NCBI GenBank assembly: GCA_014728435.1
Contig: WJLP01000086.1
Span: 1-6,139, forward strand
Reading direction: 5' to 3'
Source of the DNA: Candidatus Uhrbacteria bacterium
Lineage (GTDB): Bacteria > Patescibacteriota > Patescibacteriia > 2-12-FULL-60-25
Length of the DNA stretch: 6,139 bases
The translations under genes and the position numbers were made by a program. The notes under the pieces are model-generated. The model saw only the letters and a list, made by a program, of their open reading frames with translations, was not told the origin of the DNA and did not search any database. Positions 5,754-6,139 of this stretch are shown here, in pieces (position 1 is the stretch's first letter; each line of letters begins with the position of its first letter).

Positions 5754-6139
5754 ATGGCGGATGTCGACTATTACGCTTTGCTCGGTATTCCGCGCGACGC
5801 GGACATCCGGCAAATCAAGAAAGCATACCAAAAAAAAGCTCGTGAATGCCACCCGGATCACGCGGGCCCGAAAGGCGCCGAAGCGTTCCGCTTGGTAACC
5901 AGAGCTTACGAGACACTTAGCGACCGGCAAAAACGGCAAGCTTACGACTTTGGCTTCATGCCCGTTGTTTCCATCGCGGATCTCTACGAACGTCACACCG
6001 AAGGAAGAAAGGTGATGGAGATCATCCTTCCCTCTGCTCCGGCCGCAAAACAAATCGGCCCTGATTTGTTTATGGCGGTCAGAGTTGGCAAAAAGCTGAT
6101 GCAAAACGGCGGTAGTATGATTTTGGAGCTTCCCAATCG
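5754..6139 (+). CDS. J-domain (DnaJ-like) protein, 3' end outside window
   Basis: 128 codons are visible and the frame is still open at the right edge. Residues 5-66 are a J-domain: DYYALLGIPRDADIRQIKKAY at the start, the HPD signature at 33-35 (nt 5850-5858) that stimulates Hsp70 (DnaK) ATPase, then AFRLVTRAYETLSDRQKRQAYD. After it there is no Gly/Phe-rich region and no CxxCxGxG zinc-finger repeat. The chain goes directly into DLYERHTEGRKVMEIILPSA and then GPDLFMAVRVGKKLMQNGG, which faintly resembles the GDL.V.V...H..F.R.G segment of a DnaJ C-terminal substrate-binding domain. It is therefore not a canonical DnaJ but a shortened co-chaperone, perhaps CbpA-like; its real length is unknown. 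It has its own promoter and Shine-Dalgarno site and is separated from the preceding gene by a terminator, so no link to the surface protein is implied. Confidence 0.9.
   Translation, partial: MADVDYYALLGIPRDADIRQIKKAYQKKARECHPDHAGPKGAEAFRLVTRAYETLSDRQKRQAYDFGFMPVVSIADLYERHTEGRKVMEIILPSAPAAKQIGPDLFMAVRVGKKLMQNGGSMILELPN

Noticed and set aside
5610..6104. 164-residue open frame on the minus strand
   Set aside because: It lies antisense to the terminator, promoter and J-domain gene, whose protein has a clear HPD motif; the minus-strand product has no recognisable features.

Overview
The window reads as part of a small-genome bacterial chromosome, most likely a Candidate Phyla Radiation (Patescibacteria) member. 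This is an inference from several hints: a GxxExxY-type PD-(D/E)XK protein, two adjacent GT4 glycosyltransferases, a large secreted Asn/Asp-rich protein with Cys-paired Ig-like modules, a compact non-canonical J-domain protein, and almost no Shine-Dalgarno sequences. TGA is used as a stop codon, so the recoded Gracilibacteria/Absconditabacteria are unlikely. No marker gene is present to settle the taxonomy.

Layout, all genes on the + strand: (1) nt 2-268, the 3' end of a GxxExxY-family gene that enters from the left edge. (2) nt 269-416, an intergenic stretch dominated by two identical 37-bp repeats that resolve into eight ATCC(C/T)GGT-like octamers. (3) nt 417-2613, two GT4 glycosyltransferase genes overlapping by 20 nt. 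The second looks shortened at its 3' end, where a 13-bp repeat and a long hairpin sit. (4) nt 2654-2759, a strong extended -10 promoter and an AT-rich leader with a palindrome just before the start codon. (5) nt 2760-5546, a 928-residue secreted protein: Sec signal peptide, a region that looks like a seven-bladed beta-propeller, then five Ig-like modules, each with exactly one cysteine pair and joined by Asn/Asp-rich linkers. (6) nt 5547-5753, an intrinsic terminator, then a second extended -10 promoter and the only clear Shine-Dalgarno site. (7) nt 5754 to the right edge, the 5' end of a J-domain protein, still open at nt 6139.

The glycosyltransferases probably extend a cell-surface glycan at the cytoplasmic face of the membrane, and the large protein is probably displayed on or released from the cell surface. 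A link between them (glycosylation, or shared surface assembly) is only suggested by proximity, because a hairpin and a new promoter separate them. The J-domain gene has its own promoter and terminator boundary and is an independent unit. The most unusual item is the propeller-plus-disulfide-Ig surface protein, whose propeller-coding segment is also compositionally foreign to the rest of the gene (about 36% GC against about 58% just upstream).
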